DNA of 64,000 bases, from contig JAYKXP010000019.1 in assembly GCA_037176845.1 (NCBI GenBank), forward strand, positions 62,001 to 126,000, read 5' to 3'. Made by a program: the position numbers and the translations under genes. The stretch is from Paramarasmius palmivorus (Eukaryota > Basidiomycota > Agaricomycetes > Agaricales > Marasmiaceae). A model generated the notes under the pieces. It ran no database searches. It was not told the DNA's origin and worked only from the letters and a program-made list of their open reading frames with translations. Of this stretch, positions 41,901 through 54,654 are shown piece after piece; the stretch's first letter is position 1; the number at the start of each line of letters is the position of its first letter.

Positions 41901-42349
41901 TAATACCAAAGACAGACCATCTCTTTAGCCTTCTCGTACGCTGCTTCCCATGCAGGCTCGAAATCCGGAACAACGACTCCGCTATCTTGGACTGGTGGCG
42001 GATCGAGGGGGTCGGTCGATGGGAAAAGACCTGGTATCGGAGTTGACGTTGGCCTGGGTGGTTGAGATTGAGATTGAGATGGGATGGGGTTTGACGCAGA
42101 GGAAGGAATCGAGATAGTGGCCGAAGCTTGGGTCTGGCTCTGAGATTGGCTCGAAGAGAGGGAGATAGACGCAGAAACTTGGGTGCTCGAGGTTGCAGAT
42201 GAGACTGGTACCAAAGTTGAGACCGATATCGAGGGACTGTTTGTGATTCCCTGCGATGAGCTCTGCGCGACGACGATATCATGATCTCTGAGGAAAGCCA
42301 GGACCAGGATAAGAAAGCGTCGGGTTTTGCTATTGGTTTTCAATGACAT
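38934..42349 (-). CDS. Secreted GH3 beta-glucosidase (about 14 exons)
   Basis: Hydrolyses terminal beta-glucosides such as cellobiose during plant cell-wall breakdown; expected to be extracellular. Start 42349 with a hydrophobic stretch (FLILVLAFL) as signal peptide, then a Ser/Thr/Gln/Pro-rich linker of about 90 residues. Conserved GH3 segments in order: KAKEM and DSPLGVR, GMEH-like [21 protein letters not shown] (read in parts, about 41420-41500), KHFID, the nucleophile region VMSDWGA (about 40890-40910), [34 protein letters not shown], and the C-terminal fibronectin-III-like domain ([12 protein letters not shown] … [13 protein letters not shown]) to the stop at 38934. First exon 42349-41918. 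Introns are about 45-60 bases. No internal stop found in the exons I traced, so it looks intact. Confidence 0.9.
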
Positions 42350-43048
42350 CTTTGAAGTAGAAATTTCAAGATGTGGGAGAGTAACCTGAGGTTTGAGGAC
42401 TCACCACCGCTTCTCTTCCTTTACATATATATCCTACGACCTGTCCTGTATAGCCTGGCGAAACGCCATCGACATCAGCATGTGCCGCTCATCTTGCTTC
42501 TCGCGGATGATCATGACGGTTAACTCTTCGAATAGGAACACTAAATTCAGATGGTCGCGGTTGTCAGGTGCCCCAGAGGCTCAAAATGACTGGTCTATAA
42601 GCCCTTTCTCCTGTGAAAACTTTGACAAAAGAGAGAGGTCCTCGCGCGTTGGAATGGTTGTGACCGTTTCGAATGTTGGAGAGCCATGAGGACGAGTGGG
42701 TTCAGGTAAAAGGATGTAAGCTGTTGAAGAAGATACCAATGGGCTTCGCCTTTCAATCCCGGGGCATATTGAGGATGCACCGAGATTCGAATCTGATGTT
42801 GGTAGAGTGGGTGAGATGAGGACATGACAGACAGGAATGTCTACAGCTGTCAGTGTCTACAGTCATTACCCCACGTTGCTCTCCCCCATATACCCTTTAT
42901 ACCCTTCTTTCCCATCTTTTGTATACCCCTCAATTCCAGACTTTTTACTGTCTCCTGCACCCCACGCATCGAACACCGTGCCTTCATTTGACTCATATCT
43001 GGCCTACAGACCTTCACTATACAAACCGTTCTTTGAAGTGTTGGCTGC
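42350..43048. other. Divergent intergenic region, GH3 and NACHT copy 1
   Basis: Contains a minus-strand TATATATG near 42423-42433 for the GH3 gene. From about 42793 it contains the 5' edge of the NACHT duplication (shared with 47241 onward). Confidence 0.5.
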
Positions 43049-46000
43049 ATGTCGTTCAACAGTCCGAAAGACTTTACCATTCACGGAGGTGTTTATAACA
43101 CCGTCAACGGTCCTCAGACTATACAGAATATCACACAGTCTAGTAGTAACGGTGAGTTCTCAGCTCTGTCTTGTCGAGTTACATCGCTCATCAGAAACAC
43201 GAAGAGGATATACTCAGATTTCTTGCAACGTATGCAGCCCTTAATGCAACATCTGATGCGGAGGCACGTTATCCTCCCCCAAACTGCCATCCGAACACTC
43301 GGGTGAGCACCCTTCAGAGGTTAAGCCAGTGGATACAGGACAAAAACAGCACCACTAAGGTCTTTTGGGTTCACGGAGCCGCTGGTGTTGGAAAGTCGGC
43401 CATCGCACAGAAGACTGCAGAGGATCACAGAGATCGAGTGCTCGGAGCGTTTTTCTTCTCAAGAAATGATTCTACTCGGGATAAACTTCGACCGTTTGCT
43501 GCCACACTTGCCTACCAATGTTGTACATCGGAACCCCTCAGAAGCGTCGTCGGTCCCTTGATCATCGAAGCGATCCGCTCCAACCCGATGATCTTCCAGT
43601 CCACATCTGAAGCCCAGTTTCAGAAACTGCTCCTCGAACCATTTTCAAACATTCCATCACGCGAACGAATACACCTTCCAAATACCATCGTCGTAGACGG
43701 GTTAGATGAATGTATTGATATACCCTCCCAAGAAAGGCTCCTGGGCATCATTGATCGTGCTGTCTTCTTTGCCATGCCCAATTCATTCCCTTTCATATTC
43801 CTTCTCTGCAGCCGTCCCGAACCACAGATTTGCCACGGCATTAACAGCGCACGGTTTATATCGGTATTGGAGCGCATTGAGATATCGGCCACGACAGTCC
43901 GTTTCACAGGAACGTCTGACCGAGTCGGATTTAGATATCGAGAGATACCTCTTGGAAAAGTTCGGCGAGCTCCGAAAGAAGTATCATTCCGTTCTGCGGT
44001 ACGAAGGGGAGGAATGGCCAGATTGGATGGACATGATAACACTCGTTAGGAGAGCGAGCGGACAGTTCATCTTTGCCGCCACTGTCATCAGGTATATTGA
44101 CACTCCTGACGAGCGACCACAAGACCGGCTGCAAAGAATCTTGTGTACGGAACTCCGAGACATCCAGGAATCCCCGTATCCTGCGCTAGACATGTTGTAC
44201 CGCCAAATCCTGGCTTCATGTCACAACTGGGATAAAGTCAGTCCAATCCTCAGGCTACTCATCACCCCCCAGCCAAGAATGGAGGATGAATTGGTTTTCT
44301 ATGGGTTTCCTCTCAATTTACAACTCATCAAAGAGCTTTTCCAGCTCGAACCTGGCGAAGTTGAAATGCTCCTATCAAAACTCCATTCCGTGATCCATAT
44401 TCCTCAAAATGGCGGAGAAGTACGTATACTTCATACATCCTTTACGGAGTTTCTCTCGGATAGGGCTCGGGCAGGGAATTTGTCAATCCTGCGGTATTCA
44501 ACCGACGAGAACTGTCAACTTTTTGCTTCCTATATCCTTCGCATGTACACCCTTTGCGCGCCATTATATCCCCCATACTACTCATCACAACAGTTATTTG
44601 AGGCTGCATGTGTTGAATGGCAAGAGATGGTATATGAGATGTTTGGGTGGATTGGCCCACGACACCTCGAATTGGCCACTTACTGTTGTCAAATCCAAAC
44701 GCCAAGTGCTAACTATCTAGCCGAATTAGACAAGTTTGAGCCTTCTTGCGCTGTGGCAGTAGTGTGGATGAAAAGAGGAATGACGGATGTGGATGTTTTG
44801 ATGGTTGAATTCAGAAATTGGCTACAGTGGGCAAAGGTATGTGGATCCTCTGTAATATGCCTACAGGCTTCTCATTTAAATGGCGTAGTCACTCAGAAGA
44901 ACAACACCTCAGAGATTTATCAAGAGAATGGAAACTTTTCTTGATGGGTTCTATATTGTTTATCCTATAGAACATCTGCGGCTTCAAGCTATCGAACAGG
45001 TCTTTGAGATGGAGAGTAGTTTGCGCCCTTTCGAACGTGATGAAGTGGATCGTTATAATTCACAGGCCTTCTATCCTAAACAATCTTACCGCTTCGCTTC
45101 TTCATATTTCCAACAGCAATGGTTCAAATCGGGGGAAGACAAGGACGACAAGTACACACCCATAAAAGAATATGAGTTCAGGCCGCCCCTCCAGTTCATC
45201 CTTCCCACTACATCTGATCTAAGCATGACCCTTCCCGACGGCTATGTCCCGGTTCACATCACCAAAGCCAATGCAGAAATGCTGGCAATGGTCTATCGCG
45301 TTTACAACTCCCTAGAAAACGACGCCCATATGGTATTCAACGACGATGTCATACACGACACTTCTGTAAGTGTTCGCCTAGGCCTAGTGAAGGTATGTGA
45401 AATGCACTGGCGCATCTGGAACAGGAGAATTGATTCATTATAGGAGGAAGATCTCGCTGCATTCAAAAAGCTATTATACGAACGTCGGGACTTCCTCGAA
45501 AACCCAAGATCCTATCTGACTCCCCTGCCATCCACATCTCTGTCCCAACATGGTCAATCGCCCCATAACGAGTTCAACCTATGTTGGTATACCTGCCTCG
45601 CCTTTGTCGGCCTTTTGGTAGCATTGGTAGTACCACTAGCAATTGGGATGGCAGGTTACTCATAGTGAACCCAGAATCGTACGTGGAGTCAGAAACAGGT
45701 TGGATTCTGCTAGAGAAAGTACATCGATTAGAGGTGTCTTTGGGCCAGGAAGAAAACTGACCACTTCGCGGCGTCATCTTATCTTCCCCTTCGATTACTT
45801 ATTACTATCCCACATGCACCCCAGCTACCGAGAAGTGACCGACCGGGTCGGTCTTTCTTCATCGCGTGTCGGCGCCCGCGCAGTAGTTGAAAGGGAAGCT
45901 CTTTGTTCGTAGCGGATGTGGAAACTTGTAGCGGGTACAATTCGAACTGTCTATCAAGAATCCGAATCATATTTTGATCTGATTTGAATTATGAAGTATT

Positions 46001-46840
46001 CATTAGAGACCTATGTTTGGACAGTAAAGGACGAGCACTCACTACGTCACGGTCTCCTCTCACCTTGACAGTTCTGAGGCTGCGGACCGACTTTTCCTAG
46101 CAGCTAAGCGTTCCGAGCCTGAGTACCCAACACAGCGCACCGGCCTCTCTACAGTTGTTCGCCGAGATAGGTACATCTGATGTCGTGACCGGAGATGTCT
46201 CTGAACGAAGACCGGTCCAGGAAGGAGAAAGTGCTATCTCACGAGCTCTCCTACGGAACAACGTTGAACGAGGAAAAGGGTCGGTCACGGCGGCTAATGC
46301 TGACGACGAATTGGATGTAGGTCCCTTGGTGGCGGTATGGGTCTCCGAACAGCTGAGCGTTGGCATCTGAGGAACGTGTGGACGCTTCGACCATAAAGCG
46401 AGCGTCAATGTCCAGAGTCCACTTTGGAAACATAAGTTGTGCCGCCAAAATTTCGACTTGGAAGTGCGATAATGACGAGTTCAGGGTGTCATGTCGTCTG
46501 TGCAGGAAAGAGAAAGCGAGGATACTAATGCACGGCTTCTCTCATGCAGACTCGAAATCGAAAAGAGGTCGGGGCTGGGGTTTCGTGTTGACGACGGTTG
46601 GGGATTGGACATCGAAAATGAGATGTAATGCGCTTGCGAGCTACTAGATGTAGCACTTGTCCAGTATGCAGATGTCGATATTGGAGGTTCAGAGGTCAAC
46701 AGTAGCTTTTGGAATAGCACCTTTCAGAACGAGCTCTTGAGCGACCAAAGATTGGCACTCACCTCTCCATATATGTCCTTATACATCCTGCATGCTAGCT
46801 GTTCTGGGGCGGTTCATGTACATGTATCTGACGCACGAAG
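42793..46840 (+). repeat. Tandem duplication unit 1 (NACHT gene plus flanks)
   Basis: The bases from about 42793 (GAATCTGATGTTGG…) match those from about 47241, through promoter, NACHT gene and a downstream non-coding stretch (for example 46266-46365 against 50733-50832). Intergenic parts have diverged more than the coding part. Confidence 0.75.
43049..45665 (+). pseudogene. NACHT NTPase (NLR-like), copy 1, frameshifted
   Basis: Fungal STAND/NLR-type protein, thought to act in non-self recognition. Start ATG 43049; N-terminal FTIHGGVYNTVNGPQTIQN, PPNCHPNTR before the NACHT, Walker A GAAGVGKS (about 43376-43399), Walker B VVDGLDEC (about 43688). Two indels relative to copy 2: one A missing near 43196 and one extra base near 43913-43916. 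They have opposite sign, but the whole NACHT core between them is read in another frame unless splicing corrects the first. Past 44900 introns (GTATGT…TAG) match copy 2, and the last exon codes a membrane helix (FVGLLVALVVPLAIGMA) that copy 2 lacks. No WD40, ankyrin or TPR repeats seen. Confidence 0.78.
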
Positions 46841-47491
46841 AGATGTAAGAACCACGATTTGAGCAAGTATAACAGGTCAGCTCACTTATAAATGCCATTG
46901 TGCCGATGAACCGTCGATGAGTCGTCGAATAATGTGTTTTCAATTTCTGAGTATGCGATGAAAATGGCCAAAATTTGAGTGAATCTGAGTCGACTTCGAA
47001 TGCATGGTCGGTGAGCTCGTCGTCTTCGTTCTGTCAATAGCATTAAGTGCTCGTTTTAAAAACGGAGAAGAAGGGAACGTACCATTCAATGTCAATCTAT
47101 CCTCTCTTCTTCCATTGCCCCATTGATACCAACTGGATTGAAATGGTCTGAGGTTATTGATCGCCGATGACAAGTCCAGAACCTGAGGCGCAGCAGAATT
47201 GAAGAAAGGATGAAAAATGAAAAAGTATGCGTCGAAATTCGAATCTGATGTTGGTAGAGTGGGTGAGAGAGGACATGAGTTCAACATGCTTGTCATCCAT
47301 AAGGCTACTGTGTCATTACCCCGCGTTGCTCTCCCCCATATACCCTTCTTTCCCCTCTTGTGTATACCCCCTTCAATTCCAGGCTTGTTGCTGTCTCTTG
47401 CACCCCACGCATCGAACACCGTGCCTTCGTTTGACTCGTATCGAGCCTACAGACCTTCACTATACAGACCGTTCTTTGAAGCGTTGGCTGC
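45666..47491. other. Intergenic region between NACHT copies
   Basis: No gene I can support. Short minus-strand frames (around 46097-46720) recur in altered form at 50.9-51.3 kb, but their protein sequences do not stay alike as coding duplicates would. About 46.0-46.8 kb is the duplicated downstream flank; 47.24-47.49 kb is the duplicated promoter. Confidence 0.55.
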
Positions 47492-50400
47492 ATGTCGTTC
47501 AACAGTCCAAAAGACTTCACCATTCACGGAGGTGCTTATAACACCGTCAACGGTCCTCAGACTATACAGAATATCACACAGTCTAGTAGTAACGGTGAGT
47601 TTTTAGCTCTGTCTTGTCGAGTAACATCGCTCATTAGAAAACACGAAGAGGATATACTCAGACTTCTTGCAACATATGCAGCTATTAATGCAACATCTGA
47701 TGCGGAGGCACGTTATCCTCCCCCGAACTGCCATCCGAACACTCGGGTGAGCACCCTTCAGAGGTTAAGCCAGTGGATACAGGACAAAAGCAGCACCACT
47801 AAGGTCTTTTGGGTTTATGGAGCCGCTGGTGTTGGAAAGTCGGCCATTGCACAGAAGACTGTAGAAGATCATAGAGATCGAGTGGTCGGGACATTTTTCT
47901 TCTCGAGAAATGATTCTACGCGGGATAAACTCAGACCATTTGTTGCCACACTTGCCTACCAATGTTGTACATTGGAGCCCCTCAAAAGCGTTGTCGGTCC
48001 CTTGATCATTGGAGCTATCTGTTCCAACCCAACAGTCTTCCAGTCCACATCTGAAGCCCAGATTCAGAAACTGTTGCTCGAACCATTTTCGCAAATTCAG
48101 CCATCCGAATGGGAACAGCTCCCAGACCTCATCATTGTAGACGGATTAGATGAATGTATCGACCCACCCTCGCAAGAAAGGCTCCTAACCATCATTGACC
48201 TCGTAATGTTCTTCGCCATCCTCAAACCATTCCCTTTCAGATTCCTCCTTTTCAGCCGTTCCGAACCACAGATTCGCCACGGCATTGGTAACGCACATTT
48301 TGCATCGGTCTTGGAGCGCATTGAGGTTTCGGCTACGACAGTCCGATTCACGAGAACGTTGACTGATTCGGATCTGGATATCCAGAAATACCTCTTGGAG
48401 AAGTTCAACGCGCTCCGAAAGAAGTATCATACTGTTCTGCGGCATGAAGGAGAGGCATGGCCGAATGAAGCTGAGGTGATGAGTCTTGTCAAGAGAGCGA
48501 GCGGACAATTTATCTTCGCGGCCACGGTCATCAAATATATTGATACTCCCGATGAACGACCACAAGACCGACTGAAAAGAATCCTGCGTATGGACCTCGA
48601 TGGTATTCAGGACTCTCGGTACCTTGCGTTGGATATGTTGTACCGCCAAATCCTGTCTTCGTGTCTAAACTGGGACAAAGTCAGCCCAATCCTCAGGCTA
48701 CTTGTCACCCGTGTTCCAGATATGAACGGCATTATGCCAAGTTTGCCTTGGCCCTCATTAAAAATCCTTACAGAGCTCTTCCAGCTCCAGCTTGGCGAAG
48801 TTGAGATGCTCCTATCGAAACTCTATTCCGTGATCCACGTTCCTGAGGATATCTACACCAAAGTACATATCCTGCATGCTTCCTTCGCGGAGTTTCTCCT
48901 GGACAGGGTTCGGGCGGGGAATTATTTGATCCAGCCATATTCAATAGAAGAATACTATCAACTTTTTGCTATCCGTAGCCTCCGCATGTTTTCTCTGTGC
49001 ATGTCACGCTATCCCCCGTATTGCCCATCAGGACAGCCACCTGGTGCTGGATTTCTTAGGCGGCAGGGGTTGCTAGACAAAAAGTACAGCGACATAATGT
49101 GGAGTGGCACGTCACAGTCATTGCTCGACTTGATGTGTCTCTGTCGTCGGATTAAAACTCCAAGTGTCAGCCTTCTAGCTGAATTGGATAATTTTGAGCC
49201 TTGTCATACTATAGCAATGATATGGGAGATTCCATGTTCAGTGCTATTAGGGAGGTTTTTGATGGCTAGATTCAGAGAATGGCTGCGGTGGGCAAAGGTA
49301 TGTGAATCCTCTATAGTGTGTCGACAAATTTCACGGCCATATCATTAGTCACTCGAGGGGCCAGCACCCCAGGAATTCATTGAGAGAGTAGAAGCCTTCT
49401 TTGATGGCTTTTACATTGGTTATGCTAGAAATTGTCCACGGCGTTTGGCCATCAATGATATCTTCACTCTCGAAAGTCATTTACACCCAATCAACACCAG
49501 GCATTGCGGAGATATAGTGAATGACTTTATTTTTTCGTGTTTCAACCCGGAATGGTTGGGCCCAGGAGGAAGAGGATATACGGACACAAGGTTGCTCCTT
49601 CCTACTACGTCTGATCCGAGCATGATCCTTCCCAATGACTGGATCGTAGTTCACGTCACAAAAGCCAATGCAGACATACTGGTTAAGGTTCGGGACATTT
49701 ATAAGCACCTCGAAGAAGACGCCCAAAAGGTATTCCACGACGACATCATACATGACACCTCTAAAAGTGTTCACCTAAACCTGGTGAAGGTATGTGATAT
49801 ACTGTTGGTGTTTCTGGAGCAGATTGATCCGTTCAATGTAGGAGGAAGATCTCGCTGCATTCAAAAAACTATTGTATGAACGCCGGGATTTGCTTGAAAA
49901 CCTACCCCGTCCACAGCCACCCCCATCTTCTTCCCCATTGGATCTGTCAAACAATAACTTCCCTGCTCACAACGTAACTTTATTGCGTGAGCTCAGAATG
50001 GTCTGGCATAGGCTTCGCCACTTGGTTATATCAGAGGCTGGCCAGAGCGATATCGATAGGTGAAAGATATGGTAGTCGCTACGTATCCGGTCGGGCCGCC
50101 ATATACAGTGTGTAGCGTTTGTCATCATTGCTGATAACATACGTGATGTATTTCTCCGCTGCTACCATGCACAGAAGTTGTCTTGAAGTCTTGCTAGAAC
50201 GATGTATAGTCTGAGATATCTATAGCATTCTGATGTACCTTGAATTAAAAGGACTCTTAGAGACGTGACTTAGGACGGTAAAAGACGAGACTCGCGTTAA
50301 GGTTTCATTTGACTCTCCCCTTCATACTCCCCACATCCCGCAACCGACTTTTCCCGCAGCCACGCGTTCCGAGTTGACAGGAACGTGCGGTAACTCTGAG

Positions 50401-51360
50401 CACCCAACATCCAACACACCGGCCTCTCTACAGTTGATCGCCGAGTCGGAGATAGGTACTACATCTGATGTCGTAGAACCAGAGCTGTCTCCGAACTCCC
50501 AGAGGAATCTGTGAACACTTCGAGCCAGCGAACTCCACAAGCGTGCTTTTGGAGAATCCGCTTGGTTGCCCAGGAATTCAAGTCGTGCCGTCGAAGTTTT
50601 GACTGAAACGCCATGATAACAAGTTGTCCGGGGTTAGTAGTGCCATCTGTGCAAACCAGTAAGAAAAAGGGAGCAGGCCAGTTCACGAAATCGCCCATAG
50701 AACGACGTTGAACGATTCCTCTGAAGTAAAGGGGTCGGTAACGGCGGCTAATGTTGACGACGAATTAGATGTAGGTCCCTTGGTGGCGGTATGGGTCTCC
50801 GAACAGCTAAGCGTTGAGAAACGTGAAGTAACTCTAAGCACTCAGCGCGTCCTGGCCGCCTGCCGTACGCCGACTTATAGTAGACGCATCTGATGTCGAG
50901 TCCCGTGGATGGTGGTGGAGGTGGAACTGTCACAATAGGAACATGTGGACGAGCGGCATGTCCCTGTTTGAAGACATGAATCCGAGTCGTACCGCCAAAG
51001 TAAGCGCGATGATGACGAATTGTTTGGGGTGTCGTGTCATCTGTACTGTGTACAGGAAAGAGTATGCTAATGCATGACTTCTCTCATGCAGACTCGAAAT
51101 CGGAAAGAGGTCGGGGATAAGAGTTCGTGTTGACGACGGATGGGATTGGATTTCGAAATGAGCTTGCGAACTACTAGATGTAGCATTTGACAAAGGGCTC
51201 CAGAGTCCAAACGTTGATATGAAGGTCGACAATCGCTTTTAGAATAGCATCCTTCAGAACGAGCTCTTGAGCGACGAAAGATCGGCACTCACCTCTCCAT
51301 GCATACCTTTATACATCCTCCACACTGGCGGTTCTGGGCGGTTCATGTACCTGTACTGTC
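47241..51360 (+). repeat. Tandem duplication unit 2 (NACHT gene plus flanks)
   Basis: Second unit, offset about 4.45 kb from the first. Right edge approximate (the GGCGGTTCATGTAC-type text at 46809 recurs near 51335). Confidence 0.75.
47492..50063 (+). CDS. NACHT NTPase (NLR-like), copy 2
   Basis: Start ATG 47492; the first exon is one open frame to about 49297, where GTATGT opens an intron (acceptor TAG near 49350). A second intron follows near 49792-49842, and the last exon ends at 50063. N-terminal FTIHGGAYNTVNGPQTIQN; then CHPNTR, Walker A GAAGVGKS (about 47823), FFFSRNDSTRDKLRP, Walker B IVDGLDEC (about 48138), and the NACHT winged-helix-like region with ASGQFIFAATVIKYIDTP. The C-terminal part is shorter than in most NLRs and has no obvious repeat domain. 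Compared with copy 1 it lacks the terminal membrane helix. Probable intracellular sensor or orphan NTPase; ligand unknown. Confidence 0.85.
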
Positions 51361-51780
51361 TGAAGCACGAAGAAATGTAAGTTACAGATGCCGTCTCCCA
51401 GTGGGCCGCACATCATCGTGTCGATGAGTGGTTGAACTTTAATGATGTTTCAATTTCTGAGTATGCAAACAAAATGTCCAAGGTTTGAGTCATTTTGAGT
51501 CGACTTTGCGTGTGTTGACGAACTTGTCGTCTTCGTTCTGTTAATAATAGCATTCAGTGCTCAGGTAAAGAAGGGTGAAGACGAGGTGAAGAAGGGAACA
51601 TATCATTCAATCCAATCTCTATCGCAAATCCTCTCTTCCTCTATTGTTGAACAAATGGATTGAAATGTTCTGAGGTCATTGACAATGATCATAATAGCCT
51701 ATGAAAAGAAAAGTCCAGACTCTGAGGCCTGAGGCGCAGCGGAATTGGAAGAATAAAAACGTCAAACCCTTGCATGCAGG
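50064..51780. other. Intergenic region after NACHT copy 2
   Basis: Holds the duplicated downstream flank (about 50.7-51.36 kb) and then unmatched sequence. No gene seen. Confidence 0.55.
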
Positions 51781-51880
51781 TGTCTCGGGAGGGAGTCGAG
51801 CCCTCGGCTTCTCGGTTGCTTACGCATGTCATCGAGTTACAAACCACAACGAGATGATTTAACCACTAATCGACCAAGAC
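51781..51880 (-). tRNA. tRNA-His (GTG) with intron
   Basis: On the minus strand: acceptor GTCTTGG/CCGAGAC, D arm GATT-AGTGGTTA-AATC, anticodon stem TCTCG/CGAGA, loop TTGTGG with anticodon GUG, T arm GAGGG-CTCGACT-CCCTC, discriminator A. A 28-base intron follows base 37. TCGATTAGTGGTTA and CGTTGTGG are typical of eukaryotic tRNA-His. The T loop starts with C instead of T. Confidence 0.88.
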
Positions 51881-52187
51881 GTTGCAGATTGCGGCTGCAA
51901 AATATCTATACCTGTCATTCGTGATAAAATGGGGAAATACCCTCTTAAAAATCCTAAATCTGCGAATAAATCGCCCTCTGACACGGGCTGCATAACGAGA
52001 AAAACAGAACCGTTTATCCGACTATGTTGAATGCTAAATATAAGGCAACGCCGACACATGACATCACTACCCTTATCGCGTGAACGCGTGTTCCTTTTTT
52101 CGACGTCGATTTGTAAGTATGGGAACGTCCAAACTCCACCATCTCTTATAAATCCATCCACTGTCACACCTTCACCCCCATCACAAC

Positions 52188-53133
52188 ATGAGCTTCTGCA
52201 AAGACTGTGTCAAAGGTACGTCTCCCAGCACTTTCCAAAGACCCATATCTAATCGCGTTCACAGGTGTCGTACACGAAGGTACTCCCACAGGTACATTCA
52301 AGCTCTATCTTCCATCGATAAGCCATTCAACCACCCAATCACCACAGGCACCTGGGAAAAGATAGGCGGTGTCGACTGCTACGTCGCAACCCCCACGTCC
52401 GACTATCCCAAAGACAAAGTTGTTCTCTATCTCGCAGACGTGTTCGGTCCTCAACTCGTCAACGCGCAACTTCTCGTAGATTCGTTCGCTGAGAATGGGT
52501 TCAAGGTATCTTGGATTCCTTCTTACACATGAGCCTCGCTAACACCTCACAGACAATCGCCCCAGACTACCTTAACGGTGACCCCATCCCAGCAGACGCT
52601 CTCATCGGCGAAACATTCGACATCATGAAATGGTTCCCCAACCACACCCAAGAAAAGACCCGTCCTACGCTCGACAAAGTCATCAACGCGCTCAAAGAAC
52701 AGGGTATCAAAGAGTTCGGTGCAACAGGGTACTGCTTCGGCGGTCGATACGTCTTTGACCTCGGATTCGAGAATGTAATCAAAGTCGGAGCAACGTCCCA
52801 TCCTTCACTTCTTCAGGTCCCAGCGGACTTGGAGAAGTATGTGAAGGAGTCAAAGGCGCCGTTGTTGATTAATTCGTGTACTGTGGATACGCAGTTCCCG
52901 CTTGAGGCGCAGGCTAAGGCGGACGAGGTATTCAAGGGCTTTGCGCCTGGTTACAAGAGGTATGAGCGCTCTCTGTCTGTTATCGTTTGTCCGCTAAGGC
53001 CACGTATAGGGAGTACTTTGACGGCTGTACCCACGGATTTGCCGTTCGCGGTGACTTGAGTGATCCAAAGATCAAGGCAGGGAAGGAAGGAGCGTTCAAG
53101 AGTACCGTAGAGTGGTTGATCAAGTACCTCTGA
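52188..53133 (+). CDS. Dienelactone hydrolase family protein (five exons)
   Basis: Exons 52188-52215, 52265-52291, 52348-52505, 52553-52959 and 53010-53133 give 247 residues, the usual length of the family. Start MSFCKDCVKG. The alpha/beta-hydrolase nucleophile is Cys in GYCFGGR (about 52730-52748); the His is in GCTHGFAVRGD (about 53024). The Asp is expected in INSCTVDTQFP. Family members open dienelactones in chlorocatechol breakdown or act as related cytosolic hydrolases; the real substrate here is unknown. Two very small exons at the start were placed by matching the reading frame of the family. Intact. A decayed copy lies at 56.6 kb. Confidence 0.9.
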
Positions 53134-53404
53134 CTAGCTGGGGTCGAGGAAAGAAACGAAATGTACAATTACAAGTAGAATGTAACAGAAGATGAGAGAT
53201 AAGTCGGGCGTCTGCCAACTTCACAGGATAAGCGCCCGGTCCGGATAACCTTCGTTCAGGTTGACCAAGTACCATCATCAATGCCAAACTCTTTCGCTCA
53301 AGGACACACAGTGCCCATGGACCATCATATATCTCAAGCTCGAGAATCTCGAAACGAAGCGAAACGCGTCTGGCGTCGGTAATTGGGGCACAGTTGAATT
53401 CAAC

Positions 53405-54140
53405 GTTGCCTTTCGGACGGTAACTAGGGGCACTAGGTGCCTACTCGAGCTTGCGTTTTTCGTCGACCACCACATGCCATGAGAACATCAAGATTCAAAA
53501 CTCGAAATGTAACGCGGAAATCGGGCGCAGTTGGATTGAACAATGGCTTTTCCCGACGTGAAGGAGAGGGTACTTATTGAGCACTAGGTGCGTACTCGGG
53601 CTTGCGTTTTTCGTTCATGTATTCAGGTTATTCGTGCTACTCAAGACTAGGAAGATGGATACATGCAAACCTGAAGCTTTAGAGTTTAAACGACCCTTGT
53701 CCGTCGAGCACCACCCTCAATGTCAAACTCATTATTCATGCACCGGAACCGAGAATTCTCAAACCTTGAAACGAATTGCGTCTAGCTCTGACATTGAGGC
53801 ACGTGAAAGACGGGAAAGAGAGGGTACCTATTGGGAATTAGGTGCGTATTTGAGCTTGCGTTTTTCTTCCATGTATTTAACTCGTGTTGAAGCTATTCGT
53901 GCTACTCAAGTCTAAAAAGATACATGCAAGCCTGAAGCTTCAAACAAACCTTTTGCATCGACCAGCACCATCAATGTCAAACTCATATTCATACGTCGGA
54001 ACTTCGAACTCGACGAAAAGGAGAGGGTACTTGTTGGGCATTAGGTACGTACTTGTCATTGAGCTTACGTTTTTCTTCCGTGTGTTCAACTCGTCTTCAA
54101 GCTATCCGCGCTCATTAAGACTGGGAAGATACCGCAAGAC
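53405..54140 (+). repeat. Cluster of a roughly 230-bp dispersed repeat
   Basis: Partial to full units begin near 53405, 53565, 53815 and 54015. Each has a GGGCACTAGGTGCGTAC-type start, GAGCTTGCGTTTTTC, then a TACTCAAGACTGGGAAGATAC-type segment and a CTGAAGCTTCAA end. More units lie near 57100, 57400, 60095 and 60370. Non-coding. Confidence 0.65.
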
Positions 54141-54654
54141 GTTTCGATTATGAAGATAGGTCTGTGGCCTATAGCCGGTAGCTGTTATACACAATCCAAT
54201 CTTCTCGCAGCTTAGAGACTATATTCCGAAGCACTACTACTTCCAAACGCGCCTGGCTGCTATGTCACGCACCTCATTTTCATGGTTCTTTTGCCTTCCT
54301 AGAGCCGCGGCTCGACGGCACCATCATTGTTGAAGTATTGCGATTATTAAAGGTGGGTGTTGAGAACCTCGGTGAAGAGTCTGCGCCGGTGCGAATCAAG
54401 ATGCAAGTCATGACATGCATGACAGTCAAGTCTACGGTGTTCCACCCTAATCGGATTCCAATAAACACAGTCGCAACCTCTTTGCGCAAACATTCAAAGG
54501 TGTTCAATGGTCAGAGAGCGGTTATGACTTTTCGCGGGGTGAGCTTTCAAGTTGATCCGGTGGGTCTCTTGGGCCGCTGCAATCGGTACAACAGTACGAG
54601 GCTTTCTTTCACTCTTATACTGGGGCAACCTGTTGCAGGCCCTCGTCATCAAGC

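Noticed and set aside
43706..44944. A separate protein starting at 43706
   Set aside because: It is the second half of NACHT copy 1 after the base gained near 43914; the part before that is an out-of-frame reading of the NACHT core.
46097..46720. Small minus-strand genes between the NACHT copies
   Set aside because: The duplicated counterparts near 51 kb do not keep the frames, so coding is not supported.
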